Notes: generated by a model from the letters alone, not told the origin. Positions 1 to 7,101 are shown, counted from the stretch's first letter. The stretch is DNA of 13,418 nt from an uncultured Campylobacter sp. (GCF_938039245.1 NZ_CALHVN010000036.1:1-13418), one strand, 5' to 3'. Translations and numbers: made by a program.

Positions 1-65
1 TAAACGGAAACGTCATAACCGATACCGACGGCGTAACCAAACTACTAGAGATAACCAACTCGTAA
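1..65 (+). CDS. C-terminal fragment of an unidentified protein
   Basis: The frame starting at base 3 is open from the window edge and ends at a TAA at 63-65. It encodes about 20 residues beginning NGNVITDTDG and ending LLEITNS. The D/T/N-rich composition would suit a secreted or surface repeat protein, but this is too little to name a family. Two strong stem-loops follow within 70 bases, as expected at the end of a transcription unit, which is the main reason to believe the reading frame. The rest of the gene lies upstream of the window. Confidence 0.5.
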   Translation, partial: NGNVITDTDGVTKLLEITNS

Positions 66-73
66 TCTAAATT

Positions 74-97
74 TAAAGGAGCAAAATCGCTCCTTTA
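74..97 (+). terminator. Stem-loop after the first gene
   Basis: A perfect 9-bp stem pairs TAAAGGAGC (74-82) with GCTCCTTTA (89-97) around a 6-base loop. It lies 9 bases after the stop at 63-65. The A-rich start and T-rich end of the stem resemble an intrinsic terminator, although no separate long T run follows. It could work in either direction. Confidence 0.6.
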
Positions 98-101
98 CTA
101 A

Positions 102-129
102 CTGCGGGACTAAATTTAACGTCCCGCAG
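102..129 (+). terminator. Second, GC-rich stem-loop in tandem
   Basis: A perfect 9-bp GC-rich stem pairs CTGCGGGAC (102-110) with GTCCCGCAG (121-129) around a 10-base loop. It is followed by GTTTCTTT. Together with the stem-loop at 74-97 it forms a tandem pair, probably a double terminator for the upstream gene. Confidence 0.55.
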
Positions 130-226
130 GTTTCTTTAAATTCATCCGTAAAATCAAAAATAATCCATAATCCGTCTAAATTCATTTATCTTTAAAACCG
201 CGTATGATTTTTGCCGCAAACTTACC

Positions 227-271
227 GGGCTAAAGACTTTAGCAAAGCCTTAGCGCCGTAAAGTCTCGCCC
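227..271. other. Structured intergenic element of unknown role
   Basis: Bases 227-230 (GGGC) pair with 268-271 (GCCC), and 234-241 (AGACTTTA) pair with 259-266 (TAAAGTCT). This leaves a small internal bulge and a 17-base apical loop. A further short hairpin follows at 271-285 (CCGCC/GGCGG). The gap from 66 to 431 otherwise holds no convincing gene: only the stem-loops described and several CTAAATTTA words. The element may help end transcription of the minus-strand SGNH gene or may be part of a small RNA. No T-rich tail was seen on the minus strand. Confidence 0.3.
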
Positions 272-431
272 CGCCCTTTAGGCGGCTAAATTTAAGCTTC
301 GTAGCTAAATTTAAACCAAGCAAAACGCAGCTTATGCCGTCTTAGCATGCAAATTTTAAAAAATGAAGAAAATAAGAAGTCCTTTAAAAGGCGATGCCTC
401 ATAAATTTAGCAAACCAAAATTCGGGCCTCG

Positions 432-1550
432 CTAAAAATTATCGTTTTTTTCGTTTAAAAGCTTATCCACGACGTAAATAGCGACCTTTTTGGCGCCGTT
501 TAGGCTGATATGCACGCCGTCGTCGTTACGCAGCGGCTTGTTATCAGCTCCTTGCTTTAGATATTTGCCGTTATCACAAATCGCGCCGCCGATGTCGATA
601 TAGCGCGCGCCTCGTTTTTGCGCGGCGTCCTTGTAGATGAGATTTAGCGTTTTCATTTTTTTGTCGAATTTCTCGCTCCTCATGCACGGCATCCCCAGCC
701 ATGCGATCTGGGCGCCGTATTCGTCCGCTATGTCGTATATCTGCGCTATCCTGCCCTCGTAAGCCTGCCTCCACGCATCCGTGCCAAACTCTAGCGCTCG
801 CCCATCAAAGGCGTAGCTATAAGCGTCGTTTGCGCCAAAAAGCGCTAAAATCAGCAAATTTTGCGGACGGTTTTTTAGATTTTCCAGCGCATTTCTTAGC
901 TCCTCGCTCCAGTTGTAAAATTTTTTATTAGTTAGTCCGGTGCTTGCTTTGGCTAGATTTTTTATCGTGATTTTGCTTGTTTTTAGCGTGTTTTCAAAGC
1001 CCCAGCCAAAGCCTTGCATTATGGAGTCGCCTATCAAGATAACGCCTAAATTTTCATTTAGCTCGATGTCAAAAGCGTGGGATTTTGCCTGCTGCGCTTT
1101 ATCTTCTTGCGCGGTTTTTTGCGCTAAACTCGCTAAATTTATCTCCCGCGAGCCGTTTTCGTCTAAATTTAAATCGGATACGACGGGAGAAATTTGAGCG
1201 TTTTGCGCCGTTAGATTTGCATCTATTTGCGCGCTAGAGTTTGCGGCTAAATTTTGTTGGTTTTGAGCGTTTAAATTTACGGTTTGATTTTGCGTTGCCG
1301 CGCTCACGGCCACTCTATTGCCCTTTAAATCAGGCTTGCTAAAAACCCGCATCAATTTATCAAGAGCCGATTTTGCGCTTTGTAAGCCGTCCTCGGCGAT
1401 GTTTATAAATTTATCGCTCAGCGCCATCGCGCGCTCGTCCGTGATGAAAAAATCCTTTTGATATTTGGCTTCGTAGTAGTTTGACAGCGGTCGCAAAAAT
1501 AGCGCAATCAGCGTAAAAAACGCGAGAAATACCCCAAAAAACGCTCTCAT
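432..1550 (-). CDS. Membrane-anchored SGNH/DUF459 hydrolase or O-acetyltransferase, PatB/Ape1-like
   Basis: This 372-residue protein probably adds or removes O-acetyl groups on an envelope polymer in the periplasm, working with the MBOAT protein encoded just upstream. What is seen: one hydrophobic segment (about residues 4-20), then a charged region and a low-complexity Q/N/A-rich linker (about 84-120), then an SGNH domain from about 168. The catalytic blocks are clear: GDSIMQG with the nucleophile Ser176, Gly205 in STGL, Asn241 in GAND, and Asp344/His347 in DDGVH. The start ATG overlaps the last base of the MBOAT stop codon (TAATG), so the two genes are probably coupled. In Campylobacter, similar pairs act in peptidoglycan O-acetylation. 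The substrate here is inferred. Transferase and esterase cannot be told apart from the motifs alone. Confidence 0.85.
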   Translation of the reverse strand: MRAFFGVFLAFFTLIALFLRPLSNYYEAKYQKDFFITDERAMALSDKFINIAEDGLQSAKSALDKLMRVFSKPDLKGNRVAVSAATQNQTVNLNAQNQQNLAANSSAQIDANLTAQNAQISPVVSDLNLDENGSREINLASLAQKTAQEDKAQQAKSHAFDIELNENLGVILIGDSIMQGFGWGFENTLKTSKITIKNLAKASTGLTNKKFYNWSEELRNALENLKNRPQNLLILALFGANDAYSYAFDGRALEFGTDAWRQAYEGRIAQIYDIADEYGAQIAWLGMPCMRSEKFDKKMKTLNLIYKDAAQKRGARYIDIGGAICDNGKYLKQGADNKPLRNDDGVHISLNGAKKVAIYVVDKLLNEKNDNF

Positions 1551-2884
1551 TAAAATCCTTGATATATAAAGTTAGGCATACCAGGCGGCATCAAAAAGTA
1601 AATAGTTATCCCAAAAATCGCCAAAAAAACGGCTGAAAAAAGGACGTTTATATTTTCAAAAAACTTAACTAAAACCGGATAAACGTCAAGCGCGGAGTAT
1701 AAAAATACAAAGGCAAAAACGCCAGCAAACAGCGCGCAAATGGCAAGAAGCTCGCCGTCCGAGTTTTTAAAAATCGCCCCGATATAGCGCACCGCCCCCT
1801 CAAAATCCATCGTGAAAAACACCCAAACCATACTCACGAAAATAAACGTAAAATATCGTCCTAGCATCGCCGAATTTAGCCGTTTGCGCTCGCTAGTTAA
1901 GTTTAAAAACACGACGCCAAGGCCGTGGATGAGCCCCCAAAGCAAAAAGCTAAGTCCCGCGCCGTGCCAGACGCCAGAGATTGCAAAGACTAGCATCACG
2001 TTTAGCTGCGTTTGCGCCTGGGTGCCGCGACTGCCTCCCAGCGGAAAATAGACACACTCTTTAAAAAAATTCATAAGACTGATGTGCCAATTTTGCCAGA
2101 AAATTTTTAAATTTCGCGCCGTAAAAGGACGGTTGAAGTTTTGCGGCAAAACAAAACCGCACATGAGTCCTAGCGCCGTTACGAAGTCCACATAGCCGCT
2201 AAAATCGGCGTAAAGCAGCACGCTGTAGCCAAAAAGCGCGCCAAGAAGCTGCGAGGCGGGCAGGGTGGGCGCGGCAAAAACGGGATTAACTATCTCAAAA
2301 AGATGGTTTGCGACGATGAGCTTTTTAAAAAGCGCGGAGCACAAAAGCGCGAATATAACGGGGCTGGCGCGAAAAACCTTTGGGGAGTTTAGCGCCTCGA
2401 AAAAGGGCTTTGGCCGCAAAATCGGACCCGAAATAATCGCGGCAAAAAAGCTAAGAAAAATCAGCGTATCAAGATAGTCCGGCGCCTCTATCTCGCCGTC
2501 TCGCACGGCCTTTAGCAGCAAAATGCTCATAAACGAATAAAACGAAATGCCAAGCGGCAACGCGATATTTTCTAGGTGCAGGCGAGTAAATTTGATCGCG
2601 AAATAGTCGCCGTATTTAAAAAACGTAAGCGCGCAAAGCACAAAAATAACGCCCGCAGCAAACGAAATCGCAGAGTCTTTACTCTCGCTCGCCCTTGCAA
2701 AAAGAAAAACGGCGGTGCTAAAGATAAAATTTATGATTAGAAATTTAAGCCCGAACGAGGCTAAAAATATATAAGAAAAGGCGAGTAAAACGGCTTTTTG
2801 CAGGTGCGGGCGCGTGTTTAAAAAATAATAAATCGGCCAAAAAATAAAAAAGCACAAGCCAAATTCTATGGAAAAAAGATTCAT
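1550..2884 (-). CDS. MBOAT family O-acyltransferase, AlgI/PatA-like
   Basis: This 444-residue polytopic inner-membrane protein probably moves an acetyl group from the cytoplasm to the periplasm for transfer to a polysaccharide. About ten or more hydrophobic segments are visible. Family motifs appear in order: LPLGISFYSF (109-118); YADFSGYVDF (225-234) leading into LPQNFNRPF (246-254); WHISL (266-270); VYFPLGGSRGT (278-288); and GVWHGAG (304-310), which contains the presumed catalytic His307. A second histidine, His320, follows. The length is within the usual MBOAT range. The start ATG has a modest AGGCGGG ribosome site and a TATAAT box close upstream. The SGNH partner gene follows with a one-base overlap. 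PatA-type peptidoglycan acetylation is my first choice. Acetylation of another surface glycan is possible. Confidence 0.9.
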   Translation of the reverse strand: MNLFSIEFGLCFFIFWPIYYFLNTRPHLQKAVLLAFSYIFLASFGLKFLIINFIFSTAVFLFARASESKDSAISFAAGVIFVLCALTFFKYGDYFAIKFTRLHLENIALPLGISFYSFMSILLLKAVRDGEIEAPDYLDTLIFLSFFAAIISGPILRPKPFFEALNSPKVFRASPVIFALLCSALFKKLIVANHLFEIVNPVFAAPTLPASQLLGALFGYSVLLYADFSGYVDFVTALGLMCGFVLPQNFNRPFTARNLKIFWQNWHISLMNFFKECVYFPLGGSRGTQAQTQLNVMLVFAISGVWHGAGLSFLLWGLIHGLGVVFLNLTSERKRLNSAMLGRYFTFIFVSMVWVFFTMDFEGAVRYIGAIFKNSDGELLAICALFAGVFAFVFLYSALDVYPVLVKFFENINVLFSAVFLAIFGITIYFLMPPGMPNFIYQGF

Positions 2885-2906
2885 ATCCCGCCTAAATTTT
2901 TGCGTA

Positions 2907-2912
2907 ATTATA
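2907..2912 (-). promoter_or_regulatory. -10 box for the MBOAT-SGNH operon
   Basis: On the minus strand a perfect TATAAT lies about 22 bases before the MBOAT start and is preceded by a T-rich run. Campylobacter sigma-70 promoters typically have a strong -10 and a T-rich upstream region instead of a clear -35. The predicted leader is about 15 bases and includes AGGCGGG. Confidence 0.6.
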
Positions 2913-3024
2913 TAAAAAAATTATTTTGGGTTAGGTTAAATTTGCATTTGACGGGAATTTAAAATTTGACTTGCGGTTTTGCTTGCGCGTGTTTTAAATT
3001 CGCCGTCAAATTTGAGTTCAAAAC

Positions 3025-3052
3025 GGCTCAAATTCGCGTCCAAATTTGAGCC
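3025..3052 (-). terminator. Likely terminator of the molybdate-peroxiredoxin operon
   Basis: A perfect 10-bp inverted repeat pairs GGCTCAAATT (3025-3034) with AATTTGAGCC (3043-3052) around an 8-base loop. Read on the minus strand it lies about 36 bases after the peroxiredoxin stop and is followed by GTTTTG. The rest of the gap 2885-3087 holds the MBOAT promoter and several TCAAATTTG-like words. Confidence 0.55.
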
Positions 3053-3087
3053 CTAAATTCTCGCCCTCTTGAGAAAATCAGCCAAAT

Positions 3088-3555
3088 TTAAAGCCGCTCT
3101 ATGGCTGCCAGCACGTTTGCCGCGTCGTTTGCGGGCTCGGCCACGTCGTTAAATCTTTTTACAACTTCGCCGTTTTTTATAATCAGCGTTTGGCGGCGGT
3201 AAAATTTCTTACCGTCGTTCGTGGTAAAAGTTTGCAAATTTAGCGGTGATTCTAGCTCGAAGTTTTCGTCGCTCAAAAAGATAAAATTCGCGCCTACGCT
3301 TTGTTTAAATTCATTCATCTTTTCTACGCTTTGAGAGCCGATGGCTATTAGCGTAAAGCCTGCGGATTCGAGCTTTGCAAGGTTTTCTTGATAGGCTTTG
3401 CACTGAAGCGTGCAGCCGGTTAGCCCCTTTAAATCCTTTAAATTTTCCGGTAAAAACTTCCCGCTCTCGCCCATTTTGGGATAGGTAAAAACTATGCAGT
3501 TTTTGCTGTCCGTTAGCTCGCTAAATTTGACCTGATTTGCGTTTATGTCTTTCAT
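3088..3555 (-). CDS. Peroxiredoxin (AhpC/TSA, Bcp/PrxQ-like), last gene of the mod operon
   Basis: This 155-residue cytoplasmic protein without a signal peptide probably reduces hydrogen peroxide or organic peroxides with thiol reductant. Visible features are the strand IVFTYPK (21-27), a 17-residue insertion rich in charge and proline, then TGCTLQC (46-52), with Cys48 as the likely peroxidatic cysteine and Cys52 as a possible resolving cysteine. Later strands (FTLIAIGSQS, NFIFLSDE) and a C-terminal RRQTLIIKNGEVV strand fit the thioredoxin fold. The insertion recalls a peroxiredoxin subgroup with a longer loop before the GCT motif. The two cysteines are four residues apart, whereas Bcp/PrxQ proteins normally have five. 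A third cysteine, Cys20, is present. The start overlaps the modB stop (ATGA), so the gene is co-translated with the transporter. Its link to molybdate is unknown. Confidence 0.8.
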   Translation of the reverse strand: MKDINANQVKFSELTDSKNCIVFTYPKMGESGKFLPENLKDLKGLTGCTLQCKAYQENLAKLESAGFTLIAIGSQSVEKMNEFKQSVGANFIFLSDENFELESPLNLQTFTTNDGKKFYRRQTLIIKNGEVVKRFNDVAEPANDAANVLAAIERL

Positions 3556-4226
3556 TGCGTTCTCTTTGCGTGTGAATTGTTGAAAAAATAGACTAAAAAT
3601 AGCACCGCAAAGCTTATAAACAGCATAATCGCCGAATAAACGTGCGCCTTTGTGTAATCCATGAGTTCGACGGCCTCGTAGATGGCGATGCTGGCGACCT
3701 TGGTCTTGTCCCCCACGCTGCCGCCTATCATCAGCACGACGCCAAACTCGCCCAAAGTGTGCGCAAAACTCACTATGAGCGCGGTTAGAAGCGAGGGTTT
3801 GATATTTGGCAGAGCGACTCTAAAAAGAGTCTCCCATTTGCCTTTACCTAACGAGTAGCTCGCCTCAAAAAGGCTCTTTGGCAGACTCGCAAAGCCCGCT
3901 TGAAGCGGCTGAAACATAAAAGGCAGCGAGTAAATGCAGCTAGCGATGATGAGGCCTGAAAAGTTAAAAACCAAGCGGATATCAAAGGTTTGCTCAAAAA
4001 ATTTGCCCAAAAAGTTGTAAGGCGAGAGAAAAACAAGCAGATAAAAGCCTAGCACCGAAGGCGGTAGCACCAGAGGCAGCGAGATCACGGCTTCTAGGAC
4101 GGGTTTAAATTTAAAACTCGCGCGGCTGAGCCAAAACGCGACCGGCAGCACGAGAAAAAACAAGATCGCAGTCGAGATAAAAGCAAGCTTTAAAGAGAGG
4201 TAAAAGGGCGTAAAATCGATATTCAT
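3552..4226 (-). CDS. modB: Molybdate ABC transporter permease ModB
   Basis: This 224-residue inner-membrane protein forms the channel of the molybdate importer. About five to six hydrophobic segments are visible. The family hallmarks are PLVLPPSVLGFYLL (51-64); the EAA coupling loop (121-140: EASYSLGKGKWETLFRVALP), which contacts the ModC ATPase; and FAHTLGEFGVVLMIGG (154-169). The length is typical for ModB. The start overlaps the modC stop by four bases (ATGA), and its own stop overlaps the peroxiredoxin start in the same way. The order modC then modB is the reverse of the Escherichia coli modABC order. Confidence 0.95.
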   Translation of the reverse strand: MNIDFTPFYLSLKLAFISTAILFFLVLPVAFWLSRASFKFKPVLEAVISLPLVLPPSVLGFYLLVFLSPYNFLGKFFEQTFDIRLVFNFSGLIIASCIYSLPFMFQPLQAGFASLPKSLFEASYSLGKGKWETLFRVALPNIKPSLLTALIVSFAHTLGEFGVVLMIGGSVGDKTKVASIAIYEAVELMDYTKAHVYSAIMLFISFAVLFLVYFFNNSHAKRTQ

Positions 4227-5143
4227 CTCGGCTCGCCTTGCGTGTAAATTTCAGCATTTCGCTCGTCAAATTTGTCGTTTTCGCCACCGCTTTTTTGTAA
4301 ATTTAGCCCAAATGCCTTGGCGCTTATCGCCGCTTCGTCGCCAGCTTTTAAATTTGCAACTTCCGCGGCGCTTAGCGCTACTTCGCAAAGCTGCTGACCG
4401 ACGGAAACGACCGCTACATAGATGGCGTCGCGCTTTGAGATCTCTAAAATTTTTGCCGGCAGGCTAAATTTCTGCGAGCCTCTGTGTCTCAAAAATATCT
4501 CACCCGGGCTGCCTCCTTGAGCTATTTTGCCGTTTTCAAGCACGAAGACTTTTGAGGCGAGTTTGTAGATCTCCGCGACGTCGTGGCTAACCAAAATCGT
4601 CGTCATATCAAACTCGGCGTGCACCTTGGCAAGGTAGTCTTGCAGCTTTTCGCGCATGGCGTTATCAAGCGCCGAGAGTGGCTCGTCGAGTAGTAAAATT
4701 TCTGGCTTTCGCATGAGTGCGCGGGCTAGGGCGGCGCGCTGTTTTTGACCGCCCGAGAGCTGCGAGATGGCGGCGTTTTCTAGCGAGCTCATCTCGACAA
4801 GACCCAGCAGCTTGCGGGCTAAATTTACGTTGTTATTTGCAAAAAGCAAGTTTTTCATCACGTTCATGTTTGGAAAAAGCGCGTAGTCTTGAAATAAAAA
4901 TCCGATATTTCTGCTTTGCGGCGGTGTGAAGTTTTTACCCTCAAATAGCGTTTTTCCGCCTGCTTTTATCGTTCCGCTACCTGGCGTTTCAAAGCCCGCG
5001 ATCAGTCGCAAAAGAGTAGTTTTGCCGCTGCCGCTTTTGCCGTACAAGGCGACGAATTCGCCCTTTTTTACGTTCAAATTTACGTCTAGATCAAATTTCC
5101 CGTTTGCGCCGTTTAGGCTTTTTATGCAGTTTAGTTCTATCAT
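4223..5143 (-). CDS. modC: Molybdate ABC transporter ATPase ModC
   Basis: This 306-residue cytoplasmic ATPase powers molybdate uptake through ModB. All nucleotide-binding motifs are present: Walker A GKSGSGKT (35-42), Q-loop Gln85, signature LSGGQKQR (129-136), Walker B ILLLDEP (149-155) followed by LSALD, and switch His187 in LVSHD. After about residue 225 comes a single TOBE-like domain, which in ModC proteins can bind oxyanion and lower uptake. The last 20 residues are polar and look like a disordered tail. The start ATG overlaps the stop of the TOBE protein (ATGA), and the modB start overlaps its own stop. Fe3+ or sulfate transporter ATPases share this layout, but the neighbours make molybdate clear. 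Confidence 0.95.
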   Translation of the reverse strand: MIELNCIKSLNGANGKFDLDVNLNVKKGEFVALYGKSGSGKTTLLRLIAGFETPGSGTIKAGGKTLFEGKNFTPPQSRNIGFLFQDYALFPNMNVMKNLLFANNNVNLARKLLGLVEMSSLENAAISQLSGGQKQRAALARALMRKPEILLLDEPLSALDNAMREKLQDYLAKVHAEFDMTTILVSHDVAEIYKLASKVFVLENGKIAQGGSPGEIFLRHRGSQKFSLPAKILEISKRDAIYVAVVSVGQQLCEVALSAAEVANLKAGDEAAISAKAFGLNLQKSGGENDKFDERNAEIYTQGEPR

Positions 5144-5520
5144 GCGATGTAGAGGGATGTTGCCTTGACGTAGGCGTAAATTTGATCGCCCAGCACTAAA
5201 TTTAGCCGCTTTAGCGATGCCGCGGAGATGATGCTTTCAAACTCAAACTCGCCTGCGTTTAGATGCAGCGAGCTCGTGATTTGTCCTCTTTGGATATCTG
5301 AAATTTGCGCTTTTATCTCGTTTGAGACCGAACAGTTTAAAAGCGGGGAAGTAGCGACGAAGACGTCCGAGCTTTTAAAGCCTAGCCGAACTTCGTCGCC
5401 TATTTTTAAATTTTGCAGATTTTCCAAAGATAGCATCTTTAGACTTAAATTTTCGGCGCTAAACTCAAAAACACTAACGCCGTCGTTTTGCTCTATCGCC
5501 GAAATTTTAGCCTTTATCAC
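5140..5520 (-). CDS. Stand-alone two-repeat TOBE (Mop-like) molybdate-binding protein
   Basis: This 126-residue protein is built from two TOBE repeats, about residues 1-58 and 66-126, each opening with a similar strand (MIKAKISAIEQ and EIKAQISDIQR) and ending in a GD-containing strand (KIGDEVRLGF, VLGDQIYAYV). No signal peptide or DNA-binding segment is present, so it should be cytoplasmic. Mop-type proteins of this kind bind molybdate or tungstate and may buffer or store it. The start is GTG at 5518-5520. It overlaps the modA stop (GTGA), which favours coupled translation over any later ATG. A similar gene sits between modA and the permease/ATPase genes in other Campylobacter, as far as I recall. 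Storage versus regulation cannot be decided here. Confidence 0.85.
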   Translation of the reverse strand: MIKAKISAIEQNDGVSVFEFSAENLSLKMLSLENLQNLKIGDEVRLGFKSSDVFVATSPLLNCSVSNEIKAQISDIQRGQITSSLHLNAGEFEFESIISAASLKRLNLVLGDQIYAYVKATSLYIA

Positions 5521-6266
5521 GGGACGACGTATCCGAATTTTCTAAAGATTTCCTTCGCGCGGTCGCTTCTGATGAAGTCGTAGAAAGCCTTGGCTTCAGG
5601 ATTGTTTTCGCCGTGTTTTAGGATAACCATGCCTTGATCGATCGGGGTGTAGAGCGCAGGATCGATGAGGATAAAGTTTTTGCCCTCTTTGTACTCGGCC
5701 ATTTTTTTATCGTACATTGCAGAAGCCGCGATAAATCCGACATCAGAAGCGCTTAGAGCTTGGCTTAGAGCCTCGCCGATAGATTTTGCTAGGATGACGT
5801 TTTTCTCGACTTTATCGTAGATGCCCGCTTTTTTTAGAGCTTCGATACTAGCTTTGCCGTACGGAGCGGTTTCAGGATTTGCGATCGCGATGGCTTTTAG
5901 GCCTTCAACCGCGTTTATGCCTTTAGCTAGATCGATATCTCTGATCGTAAATAGAGCAAGCGCGCCCTGAGCGTATACTACGGGCTCGGTTACGGCAAAT
6001 TTAGTGTCGTATAGGTCTTGTACGAATTTCATATTTGCAGCCATGAAAACGTCCGCCGGAGCGCCGTTTTTGACCTGAGTAGATAGCGCGCCGCTAGCTC
6101 CTAGAGTGACGGTTACTTTGGTGTCCGGGTTTGATTTAGCAAACTCCGCTTTTAGCTCGTCAAACGCATAAGTGACGTTTGCAGCGGCAAATACGTTGAT
6201 CTCGCCTGCGTTTAGGTTAAAAGCGGCGATGGCCGCGGCTACTAGTGAAAAAAATGTTTTTTTCAT
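5517..6266 (-). CDS. modA: Periplasmic molybdate-binding protein ModA
   Basis: This 249-residue binding protein captures molybdate (possibly also tungstate) in the periplasm and delivers it to ModB. A Sec signal peptide spans about residues 1-20 (KK start, hydrophobic core, cleavage after LNA). ModA motifs follow: FAAANV (26-31), GASGAL (56-61), ADVFMAAN (71-78), NPETAPYGKAS (130-140) and DVGFIAASAMY (175-185). The first oxyanion-contact position is Asn30, where E. coli ModA has a serine; Ser58 is kept. The length is usual. The ATG is 3 bases after the modE stop, and its AGGAG ribosome site is embedded in the last codons of modE, so the two genes share one transcript. The stop overlaps the TOBE protein start. 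Confidence 0.95.
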   Translation of the reverse strand: MKKTFFSLVAAAIAAFNLNAGEINVFAAANVTYAFDELKAEFAKSNPDTKVTVTLGASGALSTQVKNGAPADVFMAANMKFVQDLYDTKFAVTEPVVYAQGALALFTIRDIDLAKGINAVEGLKAIAIANPETAPYGKASIEALKKAGIYDKVEKNVILAKSIGEALSQALSASDVGFIAASAMYDKKMAEYKEGKNFILIDPALYTPIDQGMVILKHGENNPEAKAFYDFIRSDRAKEIFRKFGYVVP

Positions 6267-6269
6267 TTT

Positions 6270-7052
6270 TTATACTCCTATTATTATTTGGCTTGCTTTG
6301 ATGATGGCGACCAGCTCGTCGCCCACGCCGATTTTCATATCCATCGCGCTATCTTTGGTGATGATAGAGGTTATCGTCTGATGGTTGCTGATTTCTAGTA
6401 CGATTTCGGCGTTTACCGAGCCGATTTTTGCCTCAATCACGCGTCCTTTTAGTAAATTTGCCGCGCTTAGTTTTAGATTTTCCTCTTTTGCGAGCATTAC
6501 GCTTGGAGCTTTAAAGATAAATACGACCTTTTTGCCGACTTTTAAATTTAGATTTTTTTCAGACTCGACCGTGACGTTGGCGCGTAAAATTTCGCCGTTT
6601 GAGAGTTTGGCGCTGATTTGCGAATTTACCGCGCCCGTTTTTACTTCGGTTATCTCGCAGCTTAGTTGGTTTCGTGCGCTCAAACTCATGCTCATGCGCT
6701 GTAAATTTAAAATTTCGTTCGTATCGACGTTTATATTTGAACAAACTTTTTCTAAAAATATCTTTTGGCTCTCTAGCATCGCGTCGTATAGCGCGATCAT
6801 CTTTTTGCCGTACGCAGTGAGCTCCGAGCCGCTGTTTTTCTTGTTGCCTTCGGCTCTTGCGATTAGCGGTTCGTCTGAGCGGTTATTTAGTGCGTCCAGG
6901 CTGTCCCATGCATTTTTGTACGAGATGCCGACGTACTCGGCGGCTTTGGTTATGCTTTTGGTGTGTTCGACGGCCTTTAAAAGCTCTATATGTTTAGCCA
7001 GCACCGATGCTCCGCCGTCTAAAAATAGCTCTAAACTAACGTCTGCTTTCAT
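6270..7052 (-). CDS. modE: Molybdate-responsive transcription regulator ModE
   Basis: This 260-residue regulator binds molybdate and DNA and probably represses this operon when the metal is plentiful. The N-terminal part has a LysR-like winged helix-turn-helix (about residues 18-65, core SITKAAEYVGISYKNAWDSL), followed by a dimerisation helix to about 105. The C-terminal half has two TOBE domains, about 124-189 and 196-260. The conserved SARNQL (125-130) and KAPSV (181-185) match the molybdate-contact regions of E. coli ModE. The length is close to that of E. coli ModE. The start has a GGGGG ribosome site and is the first ATG of the transcript. As first gene of the operon, upstream of modA by 3 bases, it should control its own synthesis. 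Confidence 0.93.
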   Translation of the reverse strand: MKADVSLELFLDGGASVLAKHIELLKAVEHTKSITKAAEYVGISYKNAWDSLDALNNRSDEPLIARAEGNKKNSGSELTAYGKKMIALYDAMLESQKIFLEKVCSNINVDTNEILNLQRMSMSLSARNQLSCEITEVKTGAVNSQISAKLSNGEILRANVTVESEKNLNLKVGKKVVFIFKAPSVMLAKEENLKLSAANLLKGRVIEAKIGSVNAEIVLEISNHQTITSIITKDSAMDMKIGVGDELVAIIKASQIIIGV

Positions 7053-7066
7053 AAGAAATCCCCCAA

Positions 7067-7074
7067 ATTTTATA
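7067..7074 (-). promoter_or_regulatory. Possible -10 region of the mod operon
   Basis: On the minus strand TATAAAAT lies about 15 bases before the modE start and is preceded by a T-rich stretch with TATATT. This fits a Campylobacter sigma-70 -10 element, but several similar AT-rich words nearby make the exact position uncertain. Confidence 0.35.
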
Positions 7075-7101
7075 AATATAAAAAAATAATTTGCTAGGAA
7101 G

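Noticed and set aside
380..399. Short hairpin AGGC/GCCT near the end of the SGNH gene as its terminator
   Set aside because: Only four base pairs; T-rich sequence follows on the minus strand but the stem is too weak to claim.
347..481. Small plus-strand reading frame of 44 codons (starts MQILKNEENK)
   Set aside because: No ribosome site, lysine-rich low-complexity translation, and its end overlaps the SGNH gene on the other strand. Likely chance.
5228..5545. Plus-strand reading frame opposite the TOBE protein
   Set aside because: Antisense shadow; the minus-strand gene is supported by overlaps and family match.
6385..7089. Long plus-strand reading frame opposite modE (234 codons)
   Set aside because: It is fully antisense to a clearly recognised ModE, and its serine/phenylalanine-rich translation matches what antisense of such a gene gives.
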